A model generated the notes under the pieces. That model did no database searches and was not told the origin of the DNA. It saw only the letters and a program-made list of their open reading frames with translations. A stretch of DNA of 20,451 bases from an uncultured Clostridium sp. (GTDB lineage: Bacteria; Bacillota; Clostridia; TANB77; CAG-508): assembly GCA_900552135.1 (NCBI GenBank), contig URYN01000016.1, positions 1-20,451 on the forward strand, read 5' to 3'. The position numbers were made by a program, and so were the translations under genes. Below, piece by piece: positions 6,973 to 14,080 of this stretch (position 1 is its first letter; each line of letters starts with the position of its first letter).

Positions 6973-7002
6973 TTGACGTAGGGGGTAAATTTAAGCTAAA
7001 AT
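6973..7002 (+). promoter_or_regulatory. Promoter of the CDF transporter gene
   Basis: TTGACG (6973-6978), 18-base spacer containing GGGGG, and TAAAAT (6997-7002). The ATG at 7003 directly follows the -10, so a transcript from here would start after it. This supports translation from the next Met at 7054. Confidence 0.5.
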
Positions 7003-7053
7003 ATGAATATAGTCAAAAATTATCAATTTGAATTACAAGGGGAAGGTATAGAG

Positions 7054-8211
7054 ATGCTTAAAAAATTATTTATAAAAGATTACAAAAATGTTGAGAATCC
7101 ACAAGTGAGAAATCGTTATGGAATTGTTGCTGGAATTTTTGGAATAGTGACTAATTTAATATTATTTCTAATTAAATTAGTTATTGGATTATTGGCAAAT
7201 AGTATTACAATTATGGCAGATGCTTTTAATAACTTATCTGACTTAGGTTCTTGCATTGTAACTATATTAGGCTTTAAACTTGCAAATAAACCAGCTGATA
7301 AAGAGCACCCTTATGGTCATGCAAGATATGAATATATTACAGGAATAATTGTGTCTTTGCTTATGCTGGTTATGGGTGGAATATTCTTAAAAACATCAAT
7401 AGGAAAAATAATTTCTCCTGAAGAGATAAAAATAAGTGTTGCTACTTATTTGGTATTGATTGTTGCGGTACTTGGTAAAGTGTTGCAAATGGTTGTGTAC
7501 TCTAATTTCGCAAAATCGATAAATTCATCTACAATAAAAGCAACTGCAATAGATGCTAGAAACGATGCAATATCTACTCTGGCAGTATTAGTTGCAACAA
7601 TCATCATTGGATTATTCAAAATAAACATAGATGCATATACAGGAATTATAGTATCAATATTCATAATTATAAGCTCAATCAAGTCATTAAAAGATACAAT
7701 AAATCCACTTCTAGGAATAATTCCATCAGAGGAAAAAATCAACAAGATTAAAGAGAAAATTTTGAGCCATAAGGAGATAATAGGAATACATGATTTAAGA
7801 ATACACAGTTATGGCGAGCAAAATGATTTTGTTACTGTGCATGCTGAAGTTCCAGACACAATGGGAATAACTGAAGCACATGAGGTTGCAGATATTGTGG
7901 AACGTGAGTTTAAGGAAGAGCTAAACATAGATTTAACGGTTCATATAGATCCATTAAATATAAATGATGAGGAAACTAAAAATATAAAGAATAAAGTTGA
8001 AGAGATATTGAAAAAGTTTGACCAAGATATAAGCATACATGATTTTAGAGTTGTTACGGCTCAAAAACATACTAACGCTATATTTGATATTGTTATACCT
8101 TATGAAAAAAATTATAATAGATATGAGTTATTGGGAGTGTTGGAAGAAGGTTTCAAAGACGAAGATAAGAAATATTATTTTGTATTTAATATTGACAGAC
8201 CTTTTTGCTAA
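7054..8211 (+). CDS. Cation diffusion facilitator transporter, probable Mn(II) type
   Basis: A CDF-family metal/proton antiporter of 385 residues that exports divalent cations. Six membrane helices are expected in residues 22-215, then a cytoplasmic C-terminal domain. Helix 2 carries ADAFNNLSD with N59 and D63 and is followed by the CDF hallmark HPYGHARYEY (85-94). Helix 5 carries DARND with D167 and D171. Zn-type CDFs normally have HxxxD in helix 5; the NxxxD plus DxxxD pattern is that of Mn-type members such as MntE. The C-terminal part (about 230-385) is longer than the minimal dimerisation domain and contains what looks like a second related copy after residue 305. The start at 7054 has AGGGGAAGG upstream. 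The substrate is inferred. Confidence 0.9.
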   Translation: MLKKLFIKDYKNVENPQVRNRYGIVAGIFGIVTNLILFLIKLVIGLLANSITIMADAFNNLSDLGSCIVTILGFKLANKPADKEHPYGHARYEYITGIIVSLLMLVMGGIFLKTSIGKIISPEEIKISVATYLVLIVAVLGKVLQMVVYSNFAKSINSSTIKATAIDARNDAISTLAVLVATIIIGLFKINIDAYTGIIVSIFIIISSIKSLKDTINPLLGIIPSEEKINKIKEKILSHKEIIGIHDLRIHSYGEQNDFVTVHAEVPDTMGITEAHEVADIVEREFKEELNIDLTVHIDPLNINDEETKNIKNKVEEILKKFDQDISIHDFRVVTAQKHTNAIFDIVIPYEKNYNRYELLGVLEEGFKDEDKKYYFVFNIDRPFC

Positions 8212-8285
8212 AACCGTGCAAATATAATATAAAAGATGCTTACAAAAGAAGATAATACTAGAACGAAATAAAGACGGGGAATGTT

Positions 8286-8540
8286 ATGAACAAGAAAATT
8301 TACAAAGAACCATTAAAAAGTGAAACAGAAACAACAATAAATGTTTTATATGGTGAGAATTTATTATCATTGTATACAAATAAAGTTGGACTACAAAAAC
8401 AGTTAAATAAAATATTAGGAGAGCCCACAAAGGAATATAAAATAAAAAGAAGCATAGCCGGTAGCTTGTGGGAAATGTCATTGAATGATAAAGCTAAAAT
8501 TCAGAAATTGATTTTAAAAGCAAATATATATGAATTATAA
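8286..8540 (+). CDS. Small hypothetical protein, 84 residues
   Basis: I do not recognise this protein. It is soluble, lysine-rich and without a signal peptide or membrane helix. It starts MNKKIYKEPLKSETETTINV and contains NKVGLQKQLNKILGEP and a C-terminal SLWEMSLNDKAKIQKLILKANIYEL, which suggests helices at the end. The ATG has GGGGA five bases upstream. It follows the CDF gene by 74 bases with only a TATAAT-like box between, so it may be cotranscribed or separate. The tRNA-Gly gene converges on it. The codon pattern is like its neighbours, so I consider it a real gene. Confidence 0.7.
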   Translation: MNKKIYKEPLKSETETTINVLYGENLLSLYTNKVGLQKQLNKILGEPTKEYKIKRSIAGSLWEMSLNDKAKIQKLILKANIYEL

Positions 8541-8554
8541 TTTTTTATTAACCG

Positions 8555-8595
8555 TACAAAAAAGACTTCCGACATAATTGGAAGTCTTTAATATT
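8555..8595 (-). terminator. Terminator of tRNA-Gly, shared with the 84-residue gene
   Basis: Perfect 10-bp stem AAAGACTTCC (8561-8570) with GGAAGTCTTT (8580-8589), nine-base loop. Reverse-strand transcripts get a U-run after the stem (8555-8563 read on the other strand). Forward transcripts get only TTTAATATTT, so termination of the forward gene may be weaker. Confidence 0.85.
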
Positions 8596-8671
8596 TGGAG
8601 CGGAAAGCGGGGCTCAAACCCGTGACCTCTGCCTTGGCAAGGCAGCGCTCTATCAACTGAGCTATTCCCGC
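8596..8671 (-). tRNA. tRNA-Gly (anticodon GCC)
   Basis: Reverse-strand tRNA of 76 bases with encoded CCA. Acceptor GCGGGAA pairs with TTTCCGC (one G-U). D arm GCTC-AGTTGATA-GAGC, anticodon arm CTGCC-TTGCCAA-GGCAG with anticodon GCC, and T arm around the GGTTTGAGCCC core. Its promoter lies 39 bases upstream. Confidence 0.97.
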
Positions 8672-8709
8672 AGGAATATTTTATGTTACAGAAGTAACAA
8701 GCAGTTATT

Positions 8710-8738
8710 ATAATATCAAAAACTTTTGCCTTTGTCAA
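8710..8738 (-). promoter_or_regulatory. Promoter of tRNA-Gly
   Basis: Reverse strand: perfect -35 TTGACA (8733-8738), 17-base spacer, -10 TATTAT (8710-8715). It is back to back with the rnjA promoter, with only seven bases between the two -35 boxes. Confidence 0.8.
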
Positions 8739-8745
8739 GCAATTA

Positions 8746-8774
8746 TTGACTTTTTCTTTAAATTAAGGTATAAT
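8746..8774 (+). promoter_or_regulatory. Promoter of rnjA
   Basis: -35 TTGACT (8746-8751), 17-base spacer and perfect -10 TATAAT (8769-8774). Transcription would start near 8781, giving a leader of about 246 bases before rnjA. Confidence 0.8.
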
Positions 8775-8780
8775 AGTAAC

Positions 8781-9026
8781 AGTTGTTGCCCGTAAAGGGT
8801 GAAGAAGAGATTTGATAAAAATATTATATTATTACTATATGTTAGTGCGGAAATTTTTAATATAGTAAATTGTAAATAATAAATAAAAAAATAATATATC
8901 TAGAGAGGTGTAGATATATGTATTTTTGTGCATAATTAATATAATATTGTATGAAAAATAAATAGTACGGATCAAATAAACACTAATATATTGGTGTAAC
9001 AACAATAAAAAGAAAGAGAGGAAAAT
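8781..9026 (+). promoter_or_regulatory. Long structured leader of rnjA with a possible leader peptide
   Basis: This untranslated region contains three hairpins by eye: CCC/GGG (8789-8799), TTACTATAT/ATATAGTAA (8832-8840 with 8860-8868) and ATATATCT/AGATATAT (8894-8901 with 8912-8919). The loop of the third is AGAGAGGTGT, a good ribosome binding site, and its 3' arm runs into an ATG at 8918 that opens a five-codon frame, MYFCA (8918-8935). Leaders of RNase genes are often targets of their own enzyme; that role is inferred here. Confidence 0.5.
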
Positions 9027-10949
9027 ATGACAGAAGAAAATTTAAATAATAATGAGATTCAAAGTACAGATGAAGTAAAAAGTACTAAAAGAACACCTAG
9101 AAGAGGTGGATATCGTAGAAATTATAAGAACACAGAAAAAACAGAGGAAAGAGAAAAAGCTGTAAGAACAAGAAAATCAACAAGAACACCAAGAGCATCA
9201 AGGGGATTAAAAAGCGAAGGTGCAAAAGTTGAAAAGGGACTTATTAAGGTTGAACATAGATCAATAGCAAAAAGAGATGAGTTTAGATTTAAGAGACCTT
9301 CTATAAAGATTATTCCTTTAGGTGGTATCGAGGAAATTGGAAAGAATATTACAGTTTTCGAATATGATAATGATATCATCGTTGTAGATTGTGGACTTGA
9401 GTTCCCAACAGATGATATGCTTGGAATAGATTTGGTTATACCAGATGTTTCATATCTTGTAAAAAATAAAGAAAAGGTTAGAGGAATTGTTATAACACAC
9501 GGTCACGAGGACCACATCGGATCAATTCCTTATGTACTAAAACAGATTAATGTTCCGATTTATGCAACAAAATTAACTTGTGGTTTAATAAAAGGAAAAT
9601 TGGAAGAACATCATTTGTTAAGATCAACAAAACTTGTAGAAGTTGATCAAGGACAAACTATAAAGCTTGGAAAATTCTCAGTTGAATTTATTAGAAGTTG
9701 CCACAGTATTCCAGATTCAGTAATGCTTGCAATTACTACACCAGTTGGAACAATTCTTCATACAGGAGACTTTAAAATAGACTATACTCCAATCGATGGA
9801 AAGCAGATGGATTTAGGAAGAATTGCTGAACTAGGAAATAAGGGAATATTAGCACTTATGTCTGATAGTACAAACTCTGAAAGAAAAGGATTTACAATGT
9901 CTGAAAAATCTGTTGGAGCAGTTTTCGATAAATTATTTATGAACTGCAAGAAGAGAATTGTTGTAGCAACATTTGCTTCAAATGTCCACAGAGTTCAACA
10001 AATTGTGGATTCAGCCGTTAAATATGGCAGAAAGATTGCGGTTTGTGGTAGAAGTATGATAAATATGATTGAAAATGCAAGAGCTTTAGGATATATAGAT
10101 GCTCCAGAAAATATTTTCATTGATATTGATTTAATCAAAAATTATAATGATGAGCAATTAGTAATAATAACAACAGGTAGCCAAGGTGAAACAATGTCAG
10201 CTTTAACAAGAATGGCTGCAGGAGAGCACAAGAAAGTTACTATTACACCAAATGATTTAGTAATAATTTCTGCAAATGCTATACCAGGAAATGAGAAACT
10301 TGTTTCAAAGGTTATAGATGATTTAATGAAGATTGGTGCAGAGGTTGTATATAGTGCCTTAGCAGATGTTCACGTATCTGGACACGCTTGCCAAGAAGAG
10401 CAAAAGTTGATATTATCTTTAGCAAAACCACAATACTTCATACCAGTTCATGGTGAGTATAGACAATTAATGGCACATGCTGAAACAGCAAAAGAACTTG
10501 GAATTCCAGCAAAGAATATATTTATAACGCATAACGGAAGAATACTAGAATTAAGCAGAGATGAAGCAAAATTCACAACATCAGTTCCATCTGGCAAAGT
10601 TTTAGTAGACGGTTTAGGTGTTGGAGATGTTGGAAACATAGTATTAAGAGATAGACAACATTTATCTCAAGATGGATTGATTGTTATAGTATTAACAATG
10701 GATTCATCAACAGGAGAAATAGTATCTGGACCAGATGTAATTTCACGTGGATTCGTTTATGTAAGAGAATCTGAAAACTTAATGGAAGATGTTAAAAACG
10801 TAATTAAACAAGAAGTTGCAGGATTCGAACAAAAACATATAACAGATTGGTCAACAATAAAATCTACATTAAAAGATGATTTAAGAGATTATATATTCCA
10901 AAGAACAAAAAGAGACCCAATGATATTACCAATTATAATGGAAGTATAG
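9027..10949 (+). CDS. rnjA: Ribonuclease J
   Basis: RNase J is a zinc-dependent 5'-3' exonuclease and endonuclease of the beta-CASP metallo-lactamase family, central to mRNA decay and rRNA maturation in Firmicutes. Zinc motif HGHEDH is at residues 158-163, followed by HSIPDS, LHTGDFKID, the beta-CASP segments ATFASNVHRVQQI and TTGSQGETMSALTRMA, HVSGHA and PVHGEYRQL. At 640 residues it exceeds the usual roughly 555 because of an N-terminal extension (1-85) rich in Arg, Lys, Thr and Ser (KRTPRRGGYRRN, RTRKSTRTPRASRG). GAGAGGA lies upstream of the ATG. The gene is followed by gltX after 46 bases. Only one RNase J is in view, so J1 versus J2 is not decided. Confidence 0.95.
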   Translation: MTEENLNNNEIQSTDEVKSTKRTPRRGGYRRNYKNTEKTEEREKAVRTRKSTRTPRASRGLKSEGAKVEKGLIKVEHRSIAKRDEFRFKRPSIKIIPLGGIEEIGKNITVFEYDNDIIVVDCGLEFPTDDMLGIDLVIPDVSYLVKNKEKVRGIVITHGHEDHIGSIPYVLKQINVPIYATKLTCGLIKGKLEEHHLLRSTKLVEVDQGQTIKLGKFSVEFIRSCHSIPDSVMLAITTPVGTILHTGDFKIDYTPIDGKQMDLGRIAELGNKGILALMSDSTNSERKGFTMSEKSVGAVFDKLFMNCKKRIVVATFASNVHRVQQIVDSAVKYGRKIAVCGRSMINMIENARALGYIDAPENIFIDIDLIKNYNDEQLVIITTGSQGETMSALTRMAAGEHKKVTITPNDLVIISANAIPGNEKLVSKVIDDLMKIGAEVVYSALADVHVSGHACQEEQKLILSLAKPQYFIPVHGEYRQLMAHAETAKELGIPAKNIFITHNGRILELSRDEAKFTTSVPSGKVLVDGLGVGDVGNIVLRDRQHLSQDGLIVIVLTMDSSTGEIVSGPDVISRGFVYVRESENLMEDVKNVIKQEVAGFEQKHITDWSTIKSTLKDDLRDYIFQRTKRDPMILPIIMEV

Positions 10950-10957
10950 AAGACAAA

Positions 10958-10980
10958 AGGAACGTCCCTATTGGGCGAAG
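10958..10980 (+). repeat. Half copy of the CGCCCAA palindromic repeat after rnjA
   Basis: AGGAACGTCCCTATTGGGCG and three further bases match the right half of the complete element at 14081-14115, with a few changes. It sits nine bases after the rnjA stop codon, in the rnjA-gltX gap. Other copies also sit next to stop codons. Confidence 0.65.
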
Positions 10981-10995
10981 AAAAGGAGTAAGATT

Positions 10996-12645
10996 ATGGA
11001 TTATAAGGATTTAGCGGATTTAATTTTTCCAGATGCAAAACCAATAGAGTTTTACGAAGAGAAATATCCTGAAAGAGATTTACCTGAAGGAGCTATGGTT
11101 GTAAGAATTGGACCTAGCCCAACTGGTTCTGTTCACATTGGAACTATATACCAAGCTCTAATTGCAAGAACTATTGCAGATAGAACTAATGGTGTGTTCT
11201 TTATGAGAGTTGAGGATACGGACCAAAAAAGAGAAGTTAAAAATGGAATTAATGATATAATTGATTCTTTAAAATATTTCGACGTTCTTCCTGATGAGGG
11301 AATGGATACAGAAACAACTTGGCATGGAGAATATGGACCTTATAGACAATCTATGAGAAGAGAGATTTATAAAGCTTATGCTAAATATTTGCTTGAACAA
11401 GGAAAAGCATACCCATGTTTTGCTACTGCAGAAGAGCTTGAGGAGATGAGAAAAACTCAAGAGGCTGCTGGTGTTAAACCTGGATATTATGGAGTTTGGG
11501 CTAAGTATAGAAATTTGACTGTTGAAGAAGCAGCGGAAAAAATAAAGAATGGTGAACATTATATAATTCGTTTAAAATCAAATGGAAGTGAAGAGAGAAA
11601 GATTAAGGTTCACGATGTTATAAAGGGAAATGTTATATTCCCAGAAAATGACCAAGATATAGTAATAATTAAGGCTGATGGACTTCCGACTTATCATTTT
11701 GCACATGCTGTTGATGACCACTTAATGCATACAACACATGTAATAAGAGGAGACGAATGGTTATCTTCTGTTCCAATTCATGTTCAATTATTCCAAATGT
11801 TAGGATTTAAGGCTCCTAAATATGCACACACTGCAACAATACTTAAAAATGATAATGGAAATAAGAGAAAGATAAGTAAGAGAAAGGACCCAGAAGCATC
11901 AGCAAATTACTACAAAGAGATTGGTATTCCAGTTGAGGCTGTAAAGGAATATTTATTAAATATTGCAAATTCAAATTTCGAAATTTGGAGAAAACAAAAT
12001 CCAGATAAATCAATAAAAGAATTTGATTTCCAATTAACAAAGATGAGTGTTAGTGGAGCTTTATTCGATATGGTTAAGCTTTTAGATATAGGAAAGAACG
12101 TTATATCTAAATATACAGCTGAGCAGGTTTATAATGAGGCTCATAAATGGGCTGAGACTTACGACAATGAGTTATTAGAACTTTTGAACAATAAAGAATA
12201 TTCTATTAAAGTTCTAAATATTGAACGTGGCAAAGCTAAACCTCGTAGAGATATTGCAAAATGGTCAGATGTTAAACATTGCATAGAATACATGTATGAT
12301 GATGAATTCTTTGCAAGCAATGATGAATACGAATTTGACAAGATAAATGATAAAGAAGAAATAAAGAAGACTTTAAATTTATATATGTCAAAATATTATG
12401 ATGAAGCAGATGATCAACAAACTTGGTTTGGAAAAATTAAAGACATGGCAGAAGAACTAGGATATGCAAGAGAAGTTAAAGAATACAAAAAAGAGCCAGA
12501 AAAATGGCCAGGACATGTTGGAGATATTAGTACTGTATTAAGAGTTGCAATAACAAGAAGAAGAAACACCCCAGACTTGTATGAAATAATGCATGTTTTG
12601 GGAAAAGCTAATGTGGAAAAGAGAATAGAATGGTGTATAAAGTAG
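10996..12645 (+). CDS. gltX: Glutamate-tRNA ligase
   Basis: Class I aminoacyl-tRNA synthetase that charges tRNA-Glu (and in many Firmicutes tRNA-Gln, later amidated). The N-terminal catalytic fold has VVRIGPSPTGSVHIGT with the HIGH-type signature at 47-50, FMRVEDTDQKR and PTYHFAHAVDDHLM. The KMSKS-type loop reads KISKR at about 292-296. The length of 549 residues is above the roughly 485 of Bacillus GltX and resembles a longer form present in Clostridia; the anticodon-binding C-terminal part is divergent and rich in Lys and Glu. AAAGGAG lies upstream of the ATG. It follows rnjA and overlaps the next gene. Confidence 0.93.
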   Translation: MDYKDLADLIFPDAKPIEFYEEKYPERDLPEGAMVVRIGPSPTGSVHIGTIYQALIARTIADRTNGVFFMRVEDTDQKREVKNGINDIIDSLKYFDVLPDEGMDTETTWHGEYGPYRQSMRREIYKAYAKYLLEQGKAYPCFATAEELEEMRKTQEAAGVKPGYYGVWAKYRNLTVEEAAEKIKNGEHYIIRLKSNGSEERKIKVHDVIKGNVIFPENDQDIVIIKADGLPTYHFAHAVDDHLMHTTHVIRGDEWLSSVPIHVQLFQMLGFKAPKYAHTATILKNDNGNKRKISKRKDPEASANYYKEIGIPVEAVKEYLLNIANSNFEIWRKQNPDKSIKEFDFQLTKMSVSGALFDMVKLLDIGKNVISKYTAEQVYNEAHKWAETYDNELLELLNNKEYSIKVLNIERGKAKPRRDIAKWSDVKHCIEYMYDDEFFASNDEYEFDKINDKEEIKKTLNLYMSKYYDEADDQQTWFGKIKDMAEELGYAREVKEYKKEPEKWPGHVGDISTVLRVAITRRRNTPDLYEIMHVLGKANVEKRIEWCIK

Positions 12646-12794
12646 GAGATATTGTTGAAACTAAGAAAACACACCCTTGCGGAAGCAATAAATGGGAGAT
12701 TATTCGAACAGGAATTGACTTTAAATTGAAATGTCAAGGTTGTGGACACCTTGTAACTCTTGAAAGACAAAAAGCTTTAAAAATAATAAAATAA
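12630..12794 (+). CDS. DUF951 family small zinc-ribbon-like protein
   Basis: A 54-residue protein beginning MVYKVGDIVETKKTHPCGSN and containing KWEIIRTGIDFKLKCQGCGHLVTLER, which fits the DUF951 family (Bacillus YyzM-like). The invariant HPCG and CxxCGH pattern suggests a small metal- or nucleic-acid-binding fold; no function is established to my knowledge. It overlaps the end of gltX by 16 bases, so it is probably translationally coupled; the upstream ribosome binding site (GAAAAGAG) is weak. The gene is easily missed because of its length. An alternative start is GTG at 12633. Confidence 0.85.
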   Translation: MVYKVGDIVETKKTHPCGSNKWEIIRTGIDFKLKCQGCGHLVTLERQKALKIIK

Positions 12795-12849
12795 AACAAT
12801 TAAATAATCAAAAGTTAAAGAAATAAAATTATCATAGAAATTAAATAAA

Positions 12850-12892
12850 GAAAGCCCCCAGCAGAATTTAATCTGCTGGGGGCTAGGGTTTT
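12850..12892. terminator. Strong GC-rich bidirectional terminator
   Basis: Perfect 13-bp stem AGCCCCCAGCAGA (12853-12865) with TCTGCTGGGGGCT (12872-12884), six-base loop. Forward transcripts (gltX, DUF951) get GGGTTTTG after the stem; reverse transcripts (the orphan gene) get TTTCTTTATTT, the better tail. It ends both convergent units. Confidence 0.85.
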
Positions 12893-12985
12893 GTGCACTT
12901 ATGTCATTTAGTTGACAGGCACCAGATTGTGTGCGATGTGCGTGATTAGTGCATTAGGTGTATGAACCGTGTGTGTGCTTTTGCG
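12885..12985. other. GT-rich spacer 3' of the orphan gene
   Basis: No gene is seen here. The forward strand is rich in GTG/TGC words and holds TTGACAGGCACC (12913-12924), a sequence of the kind found in short dispersed intergenic repeats. Base composition is unlike the AT-rich surroundings and continuous with the orphan gene next to it. Confidence 0.4.
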
Positions 12986-13216
12986 TCACGCCGTCTTGGG
13001 CATCCTGTGACCACCAAGGGCAAGGACAGCTTCAACAACATGATTGTCGTAGATGAAACTGTCGGTGCAGTTCATGATTATAGATGCACCGGAACCTTTC
13101 TGGAAAAGTATATCTCTATACTTCTTGTCCAGCTCCTGGATTGCTACATCACGGGCCTTGTCATCCTTAAAAAAGAACTTCACGGTTTCACGAGGTGTTT
13201 TCCGATTCAATGACAT
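12986..13216 (-). CDS. Orphan small protein of foreign base composition, 76 residues
   Basis: I do not recognise this protein. It starts MSLNRKTPRETVKFFFKDDK and ends HVVEAVLALGGHRMPKTA. It is soluble, with a basic N-terminus, a charged middle (ARDVAIQELDKKYRD) and a more hydrophobic end; no signal or membrane segment. By hand count the coding region is about 45% GC against about 30% in the neighbouring ysxC sample, and it uses GCC, CTG and ACC codons that are rare nearby. It has AAAGGGGA upstream of the ATG, a near-consensus promoter, a 5' hairpin and a strong terminator, so it looks like an intact one-gene unit. An overlapping forward frame (12962-13213) lacks a ribosome binding site. Horizontal transfer is inferred. 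Confidence 0.65.
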   Translation of the reverse strand: MSLNRKTPRETVKFFFKDDKARDVAIQELDKKYRDILFQKGSGASIIMNCTDSFIYDNHVVEAVLALGGHRMPKTA

Positions 13217-13260
13217 GAGAATATTTCCCCTTTCAAAATCCTCCCGTAAGAGAGGTTAGT

Positions 13261-13301
13261 AACACTTATTATACCATAGAATAATAAATAATGCAAGTGT
13301 T
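13261..13301 (-). promoter_or_regulatory. Promoter of the orphan gene, bracketed by an inverted repeat
   Basis: Reverse strand: -35 TTGCAT (13291-13296), 17-base spacer, -10 TATAAT (13268-13273) with the upstream TGG of an extended -10. The 7-bp inverted repeat AACACTT (13261-13267) and AAGTGTT (13295-13301) flanks it exactly, overlapping the -35 and the start site, which suggests an operator. A 6-bp hairpin, CCTCTC/GGGAGG on the reverse strand, follows in the leader (about 13240-13255). Confidence 0.7.
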
Positions 13302-13882
13302 TACATAAACTTTTCTAAATAACTCCATACATTATCACTATATATTCTTCGTTCTGATGAGTAAGGCAAAAATGTCAAATCCTTTAATGGATTCAAGTCC
13401 TGTTGTAAATCTTGTAAAACACTGTCTACTTTCGTTATAGCAATTTTATCAGCCTTGTTTGCGATTACGAGGCAAGGGCTGTTAGTATTTATAATGTAAT
13501 TATACATTAATCTATCATTTTCGGTAGGTGAATGTCTAATATCTATAAGAAATACAATAAGGGCAATTTTTTTACAAGTAGATAGATATTCTTCTATAAA
13601 ATTTCCAACTTTAACTTGCTCTTGCTTAGACATTTTGCTGTACCCATAGCCAGGTAAATCAACAAAATAGAAATTATCATCAACATTATAAAAATTTATT
13701 TGACGAGTTTTTCCTGGTTCGGAACTTGTACGTGCAAGTTTTTTTCTATTAAGCATAGAGTTAATAAAACTAGATTTACCCACATTAGACTTACCAACCA
13801 AAACAATTTGAGGTAAGTCATTATTTGGATATTGTGCTGGTTTTACTGCTGAAATCTCAAATTTGGGATTCTTAATTATCAT
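13301..13882 (-). CDS. ysxC: Ribosome biogenesis GTP-binding protein YsxC/EngB
   Basis: An essential GTPase of the TrmE-Era-EngA-YihA group needed for late 50S subunit assembly. The 193 residues are the usual length. G1 is GKSNVGKSS (about residues 30-38), G2 lies in SSEPGKTRQINFY, G3 is DLPGYGYS and G4 is NKAD (family usually TKAD). The conserved PGKTRQINFYNV block is diagnostic. AGGAGA lies upstream of the ATG. In Bacillus ysxC follows lonA; here it lies downstream of serS across a repeat-filled gap of 245 bases. The promoter of the next gene begins right at its stop codon. Confidence 0.95.
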   Translation of the reverse strand: MIIKNPKFEISAVKPAQYPNNDLPQIVLVGKSNVGKSSFINSMLNRKKLARTSSEPGKTRQINFYNVDDNFYFVDLPGYGYSKMSKQEQVKVGNFIEEYLSTCKKIALIVFLIDIRHSPTENDRLMYNYIINTNSPCLVIANKADKIAITKVDSVLQDLQQDLNPLKDLTFLPYSSERRIYSDNVWSYLEKFM

Positions 13883-13900
13883 ATAAATCTTCTCCTAACC

Positions 13901-13992
13901 TTCGCCCAAAGGGGACGCCCCTCCCAAAAGGGACGCCTCCGCCCAAAGGGGACACCCCTTCGCCCAACAGGGACGCCCCTTTTTGGGCGAAA
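13901..13992. repeat. Tandem CGCCCAA/GGGACGCC repeat array
   Basis: Four GC-rich units of about 16-21 bases follow each other: TTCGCCCAAAGGGGACGCCC (from 13901), TCCCAAAAGGGACGCC (13922), TCCGCCCAAAGGGGACACCC (13938) and TTCGCCCAACAGGGACGCCC (13959), then an inverted end, TTTTTGGGCGAAA. The last 34 bases (13959-13992) form a palindromic element identical, in reverse complement, to 14081-14114. It lies directly before ysxC on its coding strand and would be in its 5' leader or in serS 3' sequence. Confidence 0.8.
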
Positions 13993-14014
13993 TATTTTTA
14001 GTTTTTTGAACTTC

Positions 14015-14057
14015 ATATTCTACATTTGTTAATTTGCTCTTGATAATTGTAGAATAT
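14015..14057. repeat. Inner inverted repeat of the repeat cassette
   Basis: ATATTCTACA (14015-14024) pairs with TGTAGAATAT (14048-14057), 10 bp, lying in the AT-rich spacer between the two GC-rich palindromes. Together with them it makes a nested inverted structure spanning 13959-14115. Confidence 0.6.
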
Positions 14058-14080
14058 TTATGAAAAAATGAATTCTAAAC

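Noticed and set aside
6960..7002. MerR-type metal-responsive promoter before the CDF gene
   Set aside because: The long 18-base spacer is suggestive, but I see no dyad symmetry between the -35 and -10 boxes.
8535..8738. Reverse-strand frame of 67 codons
   Set aside because: It runs through the whole tRNA-Gly gene and its promoter; no ribosome binding site.
12962..13213. Forward frames over the orphan gene (12962-13213 and 13053-13259)
   Set aside because: No ribosome binding site or promoter, while the reverse frame has promoter, ribosome binding site and terminator.
13901..13992. CRISPR array
   Set aside because: Units are 16-21 bases with no unique spacers and degenerate repeats; they are simple tandem and palindromic repeats.
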